DNA from: MPNP01 sp965116235
GTDB taxonomy: Bacteria > Pseudomonadota > Alphaproteobacteria > Rhodobacterales > Rhodobacteraceae
DNA: 64,000 nucleotides
Reading direction: 5' to 3'
NCBI GenBank assembly: GCA_965116235.1
Contig: OZ220496.1
Coordinates: 1,612,001-1,676,000, forward strand
This document shows positions 1 to 8,840 of this stretch, piece after piece; within the stretch, counting starts at the first letter, position 1, and each line of letters starts with the position of its first letter. A model generated the notes under the pieces. It was not told the origin of the DNA, did not search any database, and saw only the letters and a program-made list of their open reading frames with translations. The position numbers were made by a program, and so were the translations under genes.

Positions 1-1
1 T

Positions 2-241
2 TACTGCGTGTGTTCGCTGCTTCCGGAAGAGGGAGAAAACATTGTAACCCGGTATGTAGAAAATGGTCTGGCGAGTACAAAAAAGATTGACGTGGCCGAA
101 TCAGGTCTGAATCCGGACTGGATGACTCGGGAAGGAGGTGTCCGGCTAAGACCGGACTATTTGTTTGAAGAGGGTGGCATGGACGGTTTTTACATGGTGC
201 ATCTGACGAAACCTTCTGAATCTCGCCGAGCCGTGGGTTAG
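2..241 (+). CDS. rsmB: 16S rRNA (cytosine-5)-methyltransferase RsmB, C-terminal fragment
   Basis: This is the 3' end of a gene that begins before the window, so only about 79 residues are visible. It opens with YCVCSLLPEEGE, the conserved Cys motif of the RsmB/Sun family of SAM-dependent m5C rRNA methyltransferases, in which the cysteine is catalytic. The tail (VRLRPDYL then GGMDGFYMVHLTK) is also typical of the family C-terminus. The enzyme acts on 16S rRNA in the cytoplasm. The stop codon directly abuts the first possible start of the heparinase-like gene, which suggests one operon. The family is fairly secure; whether it is RsmB proper or a close paralogue cannot be settled from the fragment. 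Confidence 0.8.
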   Translation, partial: YCVCSLLPEEGENIVTRYVENGLASTKKIDVAESGLNPDWMTREGGVRLRPDYLFEEGGMDGFYMVHLTKPSESRRAVG

Positions 242-274
242 TTGAAAGATGTTTCACGTCGTGAGAGCACAGGC

Positions 275-1957
275 ATGAGTGAGTTTTCATGGCGACCGGA
301 TAGTCAAAAACCATGGACCTGGGGCTGGTTGGGCCGCTTCGTGAGTGACGATGTGCCGACCGATCTTGAGCCGGGAAGCATTCGGTCCAGACCCTTTGGT
401 TCGGATGCAATCGGCCGAGCTCTCCTGCAAGGTACATTTCTGTTCAACGGTGAACGAATTCGCATTGCTGACAATGACCTATGGGCTTTGCCAATCACCA
501 GTCAGGAACTGGAGGGCCAGCTTCATGGTTTTGACTGGATAGGCGACTTGGCTGCAGTTGGCTCAAGAGAAGCATCTTCATTTGCCCAGGGCCGTGTTCT
601 TGATTGGATAGGGCGGCACAAGCCAGGCAGAGGAATCAGCTGGCATCCTTCAACAGTCAGCCGCCGACTAATCGCCTGGGTACGTCACTCGTGGCTGCTC
701 CTCACGGGGTGTGATGATGCCTCAAGGCATAAAATCATTGGCTCCGTTTCCCAACAGGTCGAGTATCTGAGAGTGGTCACACCTCTGATTGCGGATGACT
801 CGGTCAAGTTAGAGGTCATTGTGGGTCGAATATTTGCTGCAAAGCTGCTGAACAAGGAGCGATCCTTCGAACTTCATCTATACGATCGACTGGCCAAGGT
901 GTTGAAAAGTCTGCTCGTGGCGGCCCGATCAAGGACACCTTGCAATCCTGTGGAATGGCTCATGATGGGGATCCTCCTGTCGTGGGTCATCGAACTCGAC
1001 GAGGAGTCAGGCCTGATCATTCCGCAAGAGCTGAAAGTCTTGTCGCGTACGCTCGGGAACGAACTGAACGGATTGTGTCATGGAGATGGTCGCGTGGTAC
1101 ACCTGAACGGCGGGCACGACACCTCTGGTGAAGAGGCCCGGCGAGCAATCTGGATCCTGACACGGGGGCAGTTTGCCCAAGAGCCGTTCAATTTGGGATA
1201 CGGCAAGATTCTCGGGAACGGGACCAGTGTAATTGTTGACGCCGCCCATGCTGACCCGAACGTTGCTGGCAATCGATCCCGAACGTTGCCGTCAGCCTTC
1301 GAACTGATGTCAAACAACGCGCTCATCTGTGCCAATCCCGGATACAAAGCGCAGTTTGAAAAAGAGGTTCGATTTCAGGCCGAGTTCATGCGGTCGCACA
1401 ATGTTCTGATGTTCGACGGCAAGAAAGATATCAAGGGAACAGCGGCCAGTTCCAGACCAGCTGAACTCTCTGACAGCATGCTTCTGCCTCAGCATGGGAT
1501 TGATGATGAATCGGCGGGCATCACCATGATCCACGATGCTTACATTGCGGCGTTTGGGTATTACCATCAGCGCAAGATCAGTGTCAGTCACACAGGTGTC
1601 GTCGTTTCGGGTACCGATAGTTTGTTTCCAAACAGCGAGGGTATTGCGATTGATGTGGAGTACACATTATATTTTAATTTTCATTATCAGGTTGTACCAG
1701 TTTTGTCTGAGGACGGCACCACCTTGCATCTCAGGCTGACAAATGGGGAACTTTGGGAATTCGATTACCGAGGCAAGGGCCGGATGAGTTGGGGTGAAGG
1801 GATATACGTGAATGCTCGGGCTCATGAAATTGCCACGACCAGACGTCTGGAAATCAAAAGCACTACGGGGGGACAAGAAGCCGCTCATCGATGGTGGTTC
1901 CGCAGGCTTGAACGAGCGGAAGAACCGCGCAGCATCAGTGAACTGATCGATACCTGA
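275..1957 (+). CDS. Heparinase II/III family protein
   Basis: The protein has about 560 residues and fits the alphaproteobacterial heparinase II/III-like proteins that sit next to rsmB. The N-terminal half is an alpha-helical toroid-type region (WHPSTVSRRLIAWVRHSW near residue 120) and the C-terminal half is beta-rich, as in polysaccharide lyase folds. Family members with known activity cleave acidic polysaccharides such as heparan sulfate or alginate, but the substrate of this group is not established. No clear signal peptide is visible. The frame is open from a TTG at 242 that abuts the rsmB stop; I prefer the ATG at 275, though neither has a good ribosome binding site. Domain assignment is by overall resemblance and should be taken as moderately sure. 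Confidence 0.75.
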   Translation: MSEFSWRPDSQKPWTWGWLGRFVSDDVPTDLEPGSIRSRPFGSDAIGRALLQGTFLFNGERIRIADNDLWALPITSQELEGQLHGFDWIGDLAAVGSREASSFAQGRVLDWIGRHKPGRGISWHPSTVSRRLIAWVRHSWLLLTGCDDASRHKIIGSVSQQVEYLRVVTPLIADDSVKLEVIVGRIFAAKLLNKERSFELHLYDRLAKVLKSLLVAARSRTPCNPVEWLMMGILLSWVIELDEESGLIIPQELKVLSRTLGNELNGLCHGDGRVVHLNGGHDTSGEEARRAIWILTRGQFAQEPFNLGYGKILGNGTSVIVDAAHADPNVAGNRSRTLPSAFELMSNNALICANPGYKAQFEKEVRFQAEFMRSHNVLMFDGKKDIKGTAASSRPAELSDSMLLPQHGIDDESAGITMIHDAYIAAFGYYHQRKISVSHTGVVVSGTDSLFPNSEGIAIDVEYTLYFNFHYQVVPVLSEDGTTLHLRLTNGELWEFDYRGKGRMSWGEGIYVNARAHEIATTRRLEIKSTTGGQEAAHRWWFRRLERAEEPRSISELIDT

Positions 1958-1995
1958 TCACATGCATCGCACCGATCAGTGAGTGGAAGCAGAGA

Positions 1996-2454
1996 TTGGC
2001 CAGATTATTCGTCATAGCGCTGATTGTTGCCGGACTTGATCAGGCCTCGAAATACCTTGTCCTTTACGGGATCGATTTGGCAACCCTTGGCCGGATTGAG
2101 GTCATTCCTGCGACATTGAATTTTCAGTTGGCCTGGAACAGGGGCATCAACTTCGGATTGCTCGACTCCAGTTCCGAACTCATGAGATTCGTCTGGATCA
2201 GTGTCGCCGTCATCATTGTATTTGGGCTCTTGTGGCATGCCTACCGTTCGACCCGAGAGTGGCATGAAATCCTTGCCATTGGCCTGATCACGGGCGGGGC
2301 TTTGGGAAACACCATGGATCGATTGCTGATGGGGGCCGTCATTGATTTTTTGAATGTAACCTGCTGTGGTATAAATAACCCCTACTCTTTTAATGTTGCT
2401 GACACGGCAATATTTACAGGGGCAGCGATTATGATATTGTCTGTCTTTAGGTAA
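1996..2454 (+). CDS. lspA: Lipoprotein signal peptidase (signal peptidase II)
   Basis: LspA is an inner-membrane aspartyl protease that removes the signal peptide from diacylglyceryl-modified prolipoproteins. The 152-residue product has the usual length and about four hydrophobic segments. Family motifs are clear: DQASKY near residue 15, NRGINFG near 48, GALGNTMDRL near 101, VIDF near 115 and FNVADTAI near 132. Asp117 and Asp136 would be the catalytic pair. The only workable start in this frame is a TTG, 38 bases after the heparinase stop. A lipoprotein, one of its likely substrates, is encoded directly downstream. Confidence 0.93.
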   Translation: MARLFVIALIVAGLDQASKYLVLYGIDLATLGRIEVIPATLNFQLAWNRGINFGLLDSSSELMRFVWISVAVIIVFGLLWHAYRSTREWHEILAIGLITGGALGNTMDRLLMGAVIDFLNVTCCGINNPYSFNVADTAIFTGAAIMILSVFR

Positions 2455-2491
2455 GGACTCTTCCTAGCGAAAAGATCATTCAGGAGAATTC

Positions 2492-2980
2492 ATGAAAAGT
2501 GGGATTTGGGCACTGGCCCCATTGCTGTTGATCGTGGCAGCTTGTTCCGGAAGAAACGATCCGGATTTGGTTCGCTTCAAGGCAAGTGGAGGCCCAGATG
2601 AACTGGCACTGGTGGTCTACGACAAAATCGACAAGCCGTCAGAATTGGGCGAACTGCCACCTCCTCAATCTCAGGTCAACAGAGTTGAACACTCGCCTTT
2701 GAACGCCGCTCTGACGGCGCTCGGCGGAATGGTTTCGGGTGCCGACAGCGAAAGCATGCAAGCGGATGACGAACTGTTGGCTCATGTGGGTCGTTCGGGG
2801 GTAGATTCGGAAATAAGAACAGTTCTCGCGGCTGAAGACGTGGAGCATCGTCGGAAAAACCGAGGTCGGCCGCTTGAGGTCCTGGCGAATGTAAATGTTT
2901 ATTTCAAGGCCTATGAAGACTTCAGCCTGGACCCTGAAGAAGAGGTCCGCCGCTTGCGGGCTTTGAGCAGTTCCCAATAG
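2492..2980 (+). CDS. Lipoprotein, DUF3035-like
   Basis: The product has 162 residues with a short N-terminal hydrophobic stretch ending in a lipobox (IVAACSG), so Cys19 is the likely lipidated residue after cleavage by LspA. The sequence after it (DELALVVYDKIDKPSE, then LPPPQ) resembles the DUF3035 family of alphaproteobacterial lipoproteins, which are commonly found between lspA and M16 peptidase genes as here. Function is unknown; a role in the outer membrane or envelope is an inference. The middle and C-terminal parts are polar and charged. A good AGGAGA ribosome binding site precedes the ATG. Confidence 0.75.
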   Translation: MKSGIWALAPLLLIVAACSGRNDPDLVRFKASGGPDELALVVYDKIDKPSELGELPPPQSQVNRVEHSPLNAALTALGGMVSGADSESMQADDELLAHVGRSGVDSEIRTVLAAEDVEHRRKNRGRPLEVLANVNVYFKAYEDFSLDPEEEVRRLRALSSSQ

Positions 2981-3099
2981 TTCCGGCCGTTGATTGCGCG
3001 GAGGTATCCGCATTCTCCAATTTCCACACAATTCCGTGAGGGGATTGCGTGTCGGGAGCGGTTGCCTAGACTGTATCGCAACCGTTTTGGGGCAATATC

Positions 3100-4437
3100 A
3101 TGACTCGCTTCGTTTTTTCAATTGTACTGAGTCTTGCGATCTTCGGCGCAGCCTGGGCCGAAGATTATCAGGACGAGGTGACCGAGTTTCGTCTTGACAA
3201 TGGTCTTCATATTGTCGTCGTCGAAAACCATCGAGCCCCAATAGTCAATCATATGGTCTGGTTTGATGTCGGAGCGTCGGACGAAACCCCCGGCAAATCG
3301 GGATTGGCCCATTTGGTAGAGCATTTGATGTTTGAGGGTACCCAGCGACGTGAACCGGGAGAATTCGATCGAATAATCAAGAGCCTTGGCGGATCAAGCA
3401 ACGCGTTTACCGGTCAAGAATATTCCGCGTATACGACCCGAGTCTTCAACGAGCATCTTGAGGCGGTGATGGAGCTTGAGGCCGACAGGATGATGGGGGT
3501 GTTGTTCGAAGCCGACAGTTTTGAACGGGAACGAGACGTTGTTCTGGAGGAGCGCCATGAACGGGTCGATTCAAACCCGCATAGCCTGTTCGGCGAACAG
3601 ATGGAAGCGGCTCTGTTTCAGAATCATCCGTACGGCATTCCAACCATCGGATGGCGGCATGAAATCGAGGCCCTCACGCTGGCCGACGTGAAGGAGTTCT
3701 ATCAAGAATACTATCATCCCCAAAACGCAACATTGGTCGTCAGCGGGGACGTCGAACCCCAGAAGACATTTGAACTGGCGGCCAAACATTTTGGTCATTT
3801 GCGAAGTCCGGAAGGGTTTGAGTCGAAAATCCAGTTGGCCGAGCCTCCCCACAATGCAGAGCGTCGGGTCCTGATGAAAGATCCTCGTGTTTCCACGCCT
3901 TACATCTTCCGGAAGTATCTCATCCCAAAGGAGTATTCATCGGTTGAAGAGAATTTGGCGGCAATCGCCGTGATGACAAACATGCTCGGAGGGCGTGACC
4001 TGACCTCGGCACTGAGCGAAAGTCTGGAACTGACCAATATCGCGACATACTCGGCCGCAGGTTTTGAAGGAGACACCACAGGGCCGGTCATTGTCAACAT
4101 GTACCTCGTGCCAACCAGTGCGTACACGCTTGCGGAAGCCGAAGCGAAACTGGATGAAGTGCTGGCGGAATTCGCGACCAGGCCGGTCGATCCTGACCAC
4201 CTTGATCGGATCCGGGCAGATATCAAATACAATGCAATCTATGATCGCGACGATTCAATGAATGCTGGGTTCAAGTATGGGTCCGGTCTGGTCAGTGGCC
4301 TGACAATTGAGCAGATCGAGAGATGGGATGGCACATTGCGGGCCGTTGATGAAGAGCAGATCGCTTTAGCAGCCCGGTTTCTGTTGAGCAAGAAACTTTC
4401 GGTGACTGGCTGGCTGGAGCCAGCCAAGGAAAACTGA
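3100..4437 (+). CDS. M16 family zinc metallopeptidase, catalytic subunit
   Basis: This is a pitrilysin-type (M16) peptidase of 445 residues with an N-terminal signal peptide (cleavage likely after AWA near residue 20), so it should act in the periplasm. The inverted zinc motif HLVEH lies at residues 71-75, and a downstream ELEADRM segment supplies the third zinc ligand. It forms a pair with the next gene, which overlaps it by one base (ATG within the TGA). In characterised bacterial M16 pairs one subunit carries the zinc site and the partner lacks it, and both together form the peptide-degrading chamber. The natural substrate here is unknown. Confidence 0.9.
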   Translation: MTRFVFSIVLSLAIFGAAWAEDYQDEVTEFRLDNGLHIVVVENHRAPIVNHMVWFDVGASDETPGKSGLAHLVEHLMFEGTQRREPGEFDRIIKSLGGSSNAFTGQEYSAYTTRVFNEHLEAVMELEADRMMGVLFEADSFERERDVVLEERHERVDSNPHSLFGEQMEAALFQNHPYGIPTIGWRHEIEALTLADVKEFYQEYYHPQNATLVVSGDVEPQKTFELAAKHFGHLRSPEGFESKIQLAEPPHNAERRVLMKDPRVSTPYIFRKYLIPKEYSSVEENLAAIAVMTNMLGGRDLTSALSESLELTNIATYSAAGFEGDTTGPVIVNMYLVPTSAYTLAEAEAKLDEVLAEFATRPVDPDHLDRIRADIKYNAIYDRDDSMNAGFKYGSGLVSGLTIEQIERWDGTLRAVDEEQIALAARFLLSKKLSVTGWLEPAKEN

Positions 4438-5765
4438 TGTTGCGATTTCTGTTGTCGATAGCAACTCTGGTGGCGTTATCTACACAAGCGTCGGCCGTCG
4501 TCGACATTCAGGTCATCAGGACGCCAAAGGGCATCGATGCCTGGCTGGTTGAGGATCATTCCAGCCCTTTCGTCGCAATTGAGATCTATTTTCCCAATGG
4601 GAGCGCAGCTGAAAGTGCATCAAAGGCCGGTTCAACCTATCTGATGACGTCCCTTCTGGACGAGGGTGCCGGCGACCTCGATGCAGTGGACTACCAGATT
4701 GCCGTGCGTGAAGTGGGTGCGCGGTTCGCCTTTGATACCTACAAGCAGGCGATAGGCGTATCCGCCCAAGTGATCACTGAGAACCTTGACCGGTCCGTTG
4801 ATTTGCTCAGACTGGCACTGAACCGACCGCGGTTTGACCCTGATGATTTTGAACGGGTCAAGAATCAGCTCCTGACTGACCTGAAGTTTTTTTTGACCGA
4901 CCCCGAAGAGATTGGTCGCAATGCTTTCCACCACCACCTTTTTGGCGATCATCCATATCGTCGGTCAAGAGAGGGATCGCTCGAATCCGTTGAGGCTCTG
5001 GAAAGGCAGGACATAGTCAGTGCGCATGCCCACGCATTCATCAGAAATGACGTCGTCGTGGGAGCTTCCGGGGACATTACAAAGGAAGAACTGAGCGTCT
5101 TGCTTGACAATTTGCTGGGAGACTTGCCCAACGAGGCTCCTGCATCCATACCTGACGTCGAAATAGTCAGTGAATCACAGGTCGAGATCATCGACTTTCC
5201 AACCCCACAGTCGCTTATTCTGTTTGGTCATGAAAGCTTCGGCCGAGAGGATCCCGATTTTTTGCCGGCTTATGTGTTGAATCAAATTTTCGGTCAATCG
5301 GGCTTTAATTCCAGATTGTTGAAGAAACTGCGTGTCGAACTTGGTCTTACCTATGGTGTCGGAAGCTATCTATCGTCCTACAAAGGGACGGGCCTGATAA
5401 CGGGCAGCATGCAAACGGCCAACGCGACGGTTGCCGAAGCCGTTGCGGCGATTCGTGAAGAGTGGTCCCGAATGGCCAGTGAAGGTGTAACGCAGGAAGA
5501 ACTGGATACGATCAAGCAATACCTTAAGGGGTCTTATCCTCTTCGATTCGATACCAACGAGTCCATTGCCGGAATAATGGTGTCCATGTTGTGGGATGAC
5601 ATGTCCCCCACTTATGTTCAGGAACGAAACGACCTGGTTGAGGCTCTTGACCTCGCATCGATCAATCGGGTGGCAAGGCGGCTGTTTCGTCCTGAGCAGC
5701 TCACTATCGTGGTTGTTGGCCAACCGGTAAATGCCGATGGTTTGCAGACAGAAACCGAGCCCTGA
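4437..5765 (+). CDS. M16 family peptidase, non-catalytic partner subunit
   Basis: The 442-residue product is homologous to the upstream M16 peptidase and also starts with a signal peptide (cleavage near TQASA, residue 20). At the position of the zinc motif it reads YLMTSLLDEGA, so the HxxEH is absent and this subunit should not bind zinc. The second M16 half-domain is recognisable (LGLTYGVGSYLSSY near 303). This is the usual division of labour in two-gene M16 systems, in which the inactive subunit contributes substrate contacts. It overlaps the upstream gene by one base, so the two are probably translationally coupled. It is the last conserved gene before a decayed accessory island. Confidence 0.88.
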   Translation: MLRFLLSIATLVALSTQASAVVDIQVIRTPKGIDAWLVEDHSSPFVAIEIYFPNGSAAESASKAGSTYLMTSLLDEGAGDLDAVDYQIAVREVGARFAFDTYKQAIGVSAQVITENLDRSVDLLRLALNRPRFDPDDFERVKNQLLTDLKFFLTDPEEIGRNAFHHHLFGDHPYRRSREGSLESVEALERQDIVSAHAHAFIRNDVVVGASGDITKEELSVLLDNLLGDLPNEAPASIPDVEIVSESQVEIIDFPTPQSLILFGHESFGREDPDFLPAYVLNQIFGQSGFNSRLLKKLRVELGLTYGVGSYLSSYKGTGLITGSMQTANATVAEAVAAIREEWSRMASEGVTQEELDTIKQYLKGSYPLRFDTNESIAGIMVSMLWDDMSPTYVQERNDLVEALDLASINRVARRLFRPEQLTIVVVGQPVNADGLQTETEP

Positions 5766-6090
5766 GTCTGAACTGTCCTACGGCCGAAGAAGGTCGCTTC
5801 CTCAAGGCATGATTCCTGTGCGTCCAATCACTGCCTCCGTGTTTCGGAGATTTTTACGCTGGATGACTTTTTGATCGGGCAATATCTTGCTGCCCCCCCC
5901 AGAGTAGGATTGGTCATTTTAGCGCCATCTACCAGCCATGAGGTAAAGGGAATTCGTCACACCGCACAAGACGCGCCCTGCAGGCAAGTCATATTTTTTT
6001 CTCAACGTAGTTATGAGAAATGACGACTTCGGTTTCACGTCCCTGGTAGAACCGATTCGTCCAACCTTGCTGTCTCCGGCTTACTGCCTC
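5766..6090. other. Intergenic stretch at the edge of the decayed island
   Basis: No gene was recognised here. It contains a run of eight C at 5893-5900 and marks the change from intact core genes to fragmented transposon sequence. Confidence 0.5.
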
Positions 6091-6590
6091 GCGGGCAGGC
6101 TCTGGCCCAGGAGCCGGCCTGATATCTTACGCGCCGTCACCACTATGGCGGCGGGTGTCATACCGCCCAGCCGGTTGTTGAGGAAGTTCGCATCATATCC
6201 CTGTCAGCACGAATGGCTATTGCCCTGCGGGAGATTGGCCACATCGAGCGCACCCTGTTCATAGTCGATTGGCCACTCGACGCCGACATGCAACGCCGTA
6301 CACAAATCGGTCTGACCAAAGGTGAGGCTCACCATGCGTTGAAAAACGCCCTACGCACCGGGCGTCAGAGCAAAATCCGCGACCGAACCACCGAGGGACA
6401 ACACTACCGCATGGCGGTGAACCTGCTGGCCGCGATCATCATCTATTAAAACACCAAGCATCTTGGCCACGCAGTTGCAGCCAGAAAGCGTGCCGGTCTC
6501 GAATGTTCACCAGACCTTCTGGTGCATATCTCACCGCTCGGATGGGCGTATATCTTGCTCACAGGCGAATACAGGTGGAAAGCCCGGTGA
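6091..6590 (+). pseudogene. Tn3-family transposase, C-terminal remnant
   Basis: Translated pieces match the end of Tn3-family TnpA. PDILRAVTTMAAG then SRLLRKFASYP lies in one frame up to about 6205. In the next frame comes ALREIGHIERTLFIVDW, then TKGEAHHALKNAL and GQHYRMAVNLLAAIII, ending at an in-frame TAA (6447-6449). The same frame continues after that stop with NTKHLGHAV and HISPLGWAYILLTGEYRW up to a TGA at 6588. There is thus at least one frameshift and one nonsense codon, and the N-terminal three quarters are missing. It cannot encode an active transposase. The 38-bp terminal repeat directly downstream supports the assignment. Confidence 0.85.
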
Positions 6591-6598
6591 TGTCAGGC

Positions 6599-6636
6599 CT
6601 TAGGGTATCATTTTGCACTCAGCTGGAACAGACCTC
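6599..6636 (-). repeat. Tn3-type 38-bp terminal inverted repeat (right end)
   Basis: Read on the minus strand, the segment starts GAGGTCTG and ends ATACCCTAAG, and it is exactly 38 bases long. This matches the form of Tn3-family ends (GGGGTC at the start, TAAG at the end). It lies nine bases after the transposase stop, the expected position. No matching left end was found in the window. Confidence 0.7.
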
Positions 6637-6639
6637 TAT

Positions 6640-6835
6640 CAGCGATGAATTGACCGTCCGCGAGGCCGCAGCACACCTCAAAATCAGCAAAACAAGCTTC
6701 GACAATGCTCTCAGAGACCAGAAATCCGACTGAAACCGCGACTGTTCCCGTAAAGTTCGCACGAATCGGACGATAACGTCACTTTTATACAGCGCCCCTA
6801 TTTGAGGGGCAGACGCAGTCCGAGTAACTGACGGT
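6640..6835 (+). pseudogene. Possible helix-turn-helix/excisionase-like fragment
   Basis: Just outside the Tn3 end a short reading frame gives DELTVREAAAHLKISKTSFDNALRD, which resembles the helix-turn-helix of MerR/excisionase-like DNA-binding proteins. It stops at about 6733. A second frame continues with VPVKFARIGR, a stop, then RHFYTAPLFE, which looks like the wing that normally follows. If so, this is a frameshifted gene interrupted upstream by the Tn3 insertion. The match is short and the call is tentative. Confidence 0.3.
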
Positions 6836-6845
6836 GCAAAGGTCG

Positions 6846-7013
6846 ATGCCAAAGGTGCCGGTGACTAAGCCTAAGGAACCAAAACCTCAAAGCGAAGCGC
6901 CGGGTAAGGAGGAAATTTCAAAGGAGGGCCTTGAGCGCGTGAAGGGCACGCAAATGCAACTTCTGGAGAAGATCAAAGTTATCAAGGAAAAGGTAGCAAC
7001 AGGGTCAGCGTGA
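6846..7013 (+). CDS. Small charged ORF of unknown function (55 aa)
   Basis: An ATG-initiated frame of 55 codons encodes a lysine- and glutamate-rich peptide (PKEPKPQSEAPGKEE, later LLEKIKVIKEKVATG). The composition could fit a small accessory or nucleic-acid-associated protein, but no family is recognised. The ribosome binding site is weak and the surroundings are decayed, so it may be the remnant of a longer gene or chance. Confidence 0.2.
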   Translation: MPKVPVTKPKEPKPQSEAPGKEEISKEGLERVKGTQMQLLEKIKVIKEKVATGSA

Positions 7014-7188
7014 TCTGAACTGGATCATTTTGTGGTGCTTTTCGGCATCCTCAAACGCCTTTTGGAGTGAAGATGACGCATAGGTGTCGGCACGCAACTT
7101 CTGCTAGTCGAATTGATCCTGAAGGGCTGCGATCGCGGAGCTTTCGGCTGGCAGCTGTGCGAGGGCATTGCCTGTCGGGTTTATAACC

Positions 7189-7482
7189 TTATCGAGACCG
7201 CCAAGCGGATTGGTCAGCTTTCGTAACCGTTTGCGGATGCGCCAAACGGCTTTGGGCGTGCAGACGGCCTTCAACCTTGGCCTTCAGCTCGGTCAGCGCC
7301 CGGTCCGACACTTTCATATCCACGCCGTCATGGATGCTTTCGTCGTTTTCATCGCAATACCATCCAGGCATGTCGAATTGCGCACTCTCGTCCTTATAGG
7401 TTATCATCATCGGACGCGTATCGCGATACATCGCACCCCCGGTTTCGGGGCAACGCGGTGCGGTCTCTATTGTATCAGCCAT
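7189..7482 (-). CDS. mqsA: MqsA-type antitoxin, C-terminus disrupted
   Basis: The N-terminal part is a zinc-binding YgiT/MqsA-type domain. CPETGG supplies the first zinc site, the segment TYKDESAQFDMPGWYCD follows, and SDRALTELKAKVEG ends it. In MqsA this domain neutralises the MqsR RNase, and a C-terminal helix-turn-helix binds the operator. Here the frame leaves the expected path after KVEG (about 7266). The neighbouring frame continues with the expected linker-helix sequence AVWRIRKRL, so a frameshift has removed the DNA-binding half. The start ATG at 7482 overlaps the mqsR stop by eight bases, the usual toxin-first order. Neutralisation may persist, but autoregulation is probably lost. 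Confidence 0.75.
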   Translation of the reverse strand: MADTIETAPRCPETGGAMYRDTRPMMITYKDESAQFDMPGWYCDENDESIHDGVDMKVSDRALTELKAKVEGRLHAQSRLAHPQTVTKADQSAWRSR

Positions 7483-7792
7483 TGCCTTTTTCCTTAAAGG
7501 ACAGCAACAAGAACTCACTCACGACATTGGCCGTGAACTTCACATACAAATCGCCCACCTCGGAGGGGACGTAGTAAACACCCTGCCAGACCCTATGATC
7601 GGTATAGGAGGTCATCGACTTCTGAAAATCGCGCCGGTCAATTGTCTGGATGACCCTGACGATATCTGCGCTACCAAACCCGAGGGGCGCGGCCGAGCGG
7701 ATGGCCGAGTTGGTCGCGTTGAGGCTCTTGGCCGTGCTGAAGGTCGATTTGATGGCATCCAGATCATAGGTCGGCTTGCGTTTTTCATTCAC
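7475..7792 (-). CDS. mqsR: MqsR-type mRNA interferase toxin
   Basis: The 105-residue protein matches MqsR, a RelE-fold endoribonuclease that cleaves mRNA. Conserved features are KPTYDLDAIK at the N-terminus, DFQKSMTSYTDHRVWQGVY in the middle (the best preserved segment of the family) and LYVKFTANV then LLLSFKEK at the C-terminus. Length is close to the usual 98-105 residues. It is transcribed ahead of mqsA, as in Escherichia coli. The frame is intact even though the island around it is decayed, which fits selection against losing an antitoxin while a toxin remains. Regulation would normally be by MqsA binding upstream, but the antitoxin has lost its DNA-binding domain. Confidence 0.88.
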   Translation of the reverse strand: MNEKRKPTYDLDAIKSTFSTAKSLNATNSAIRSAAPLGFGSADIVRVIQTIDRRDFQKSMTSYTDHRVWQGVYYVPSEVGDLYVKFTANVVSEFLLLSFKEKGNG

Positions 7793-7928
7793 GACATATC
7801 ATATAGCACATTATGGTGTTTTTGTGTAAATCTTGTGGACGCTCTCGTAGGGCGCCAATAGCGGTCTGCCTCGAACAGAAGTTGGTTATACATCGAGTCT
7901 TTGGACACCCGAATTTTGATGGGTTGAC

Positions 7929-8520
7929 GTGTGGACAGATAAGGATTCACATGAGCGCATGATTTATCCCGGTTTTCTTTCCCGCAAAGACTGCCTTGAG
8001 CTTGAGGTCTGTGTTCGTCGTCAGTGCGAAGATCATGGCGTTGCCCGATGTGCCAACGTAATCCTTTTGCTGGATGATGGCAAGTCCTGTCAGGAAATTG
8101 CGGAATATCTGTATTTGGACGACGACACCGTTCGCGGTTAGGTACAAGGCTTACCGTGAAAGTGGCTGGGACGCGCTTGCTGTTGATGGCTGGAAAGGCG
8201 GTCAGTCTCGCATGGCCTGTGATCAGGAGACGGCATTATGAGATTGGCTGGCTGGTCGTTTCTGCCGCTCGACGGTTGAGATCAGAGCCCATATTTTATT
8301 GGAATTCGGCCTGCGCTATTCGCATTCCGGCTGCATCAAGCTTTTTGCCCGGTTGGGGTTCGAGTATCGCAAACCGAAAGTCCTGCCACGGGTTGCATCT
8401 GCGGGAAACCGGCCGGCTTCATTGCGATGTACGAGCGCCTGATGACCGAGCTTGGCGCGGATGAAGCCGTGTATTTTGCCGATGCCGTGCACCCGGAATA
8501 TCAGACAAAGCCTGCAACGG
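7929..8520 (+). pseudogene. IS630-family transposase remnant
   Basis: Successive pieces match IS630 transposases. VRRQCEDHGVARCANVILLL and then SCQEIAEYLYLDDDTVRG form the helix-turn-helix part. Next come YKAYRESGWDALAVDGWKGG, STVEIRAHILLEFGLRYSHS and LFARLGFEYRKPKVLPRV. After a frameshift near 8410 a third stretch reads IAMYERLMTELGADEAVYFA, then DAVHPEYQTKP. Stops occur at about 8140 and 8251. The sequence is cut after the first catalytic Asp region, where it joins the end of a nucleotidyltransferase gene on the other strand. No terminal repeats were identified. Confidence 0.85.
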
Positions 8521-8524
8521 ATGC

Positions 8525-8836
8525 TCGAACACCCCATCATTAGCCGGCATCTTGAGGCCGGCCTCTCTAAGCTTTTCGCGTAATGCTCTCTGGATATCTC
8601 TTGCTCTTTGAACGTCGACGTTACGCACGAGAAAGAAGAGATCGACGTCCGAGCCGCTTGTCACCTCTCGGCGGGGCCACGCTGCCATTTACACCAACGA
8701 CGATATCAAGATTTTCACTGATGACCTCACCAGCGATCACACGCATAAGGCCGATCTGACGTTCCGCCTTATCTTTCGCTCGTTGAAGTACCATGTCGAC
8801 TGCTTTCGCGTCGTTTAGTTTCTGGATGACAGTCAT
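8525..8836 (-). pseudogene. Nucleotidyltransferase-domain protein, frameshifted and truncated
   Basis: The minus strand encodes a MNT-like nucleotidyltransferase: an N-terminal helical part (IQKLNDAKAVDMVLQRAKDK), then NLDIVVGVNGS in one frame and RREVTSGSDVDLFFLVRN in the next. Joined, they give the classic GS...GSDVDL active-site motif, so a small frameshift lies near 8665. The C-terminus runs into the IS630 remnant near 8525. It begins four bases after the HD-domain gene and was probably co-transcribed with it. Such nucleotidyltransferases modify nucleic acids or proteins in several toxin-antitoxin and defence systems, but the function of this one is unknown. Confidence 0.7.
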
Positions 8837-8840
8837 CTAT

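Noticed and set aside
5893..5900. Run of eight C as another phase-variable tract
   Set aside because: It lies outside any gene or promoter I can see, and runs of eight are expected by chance a few times in 64 kb.
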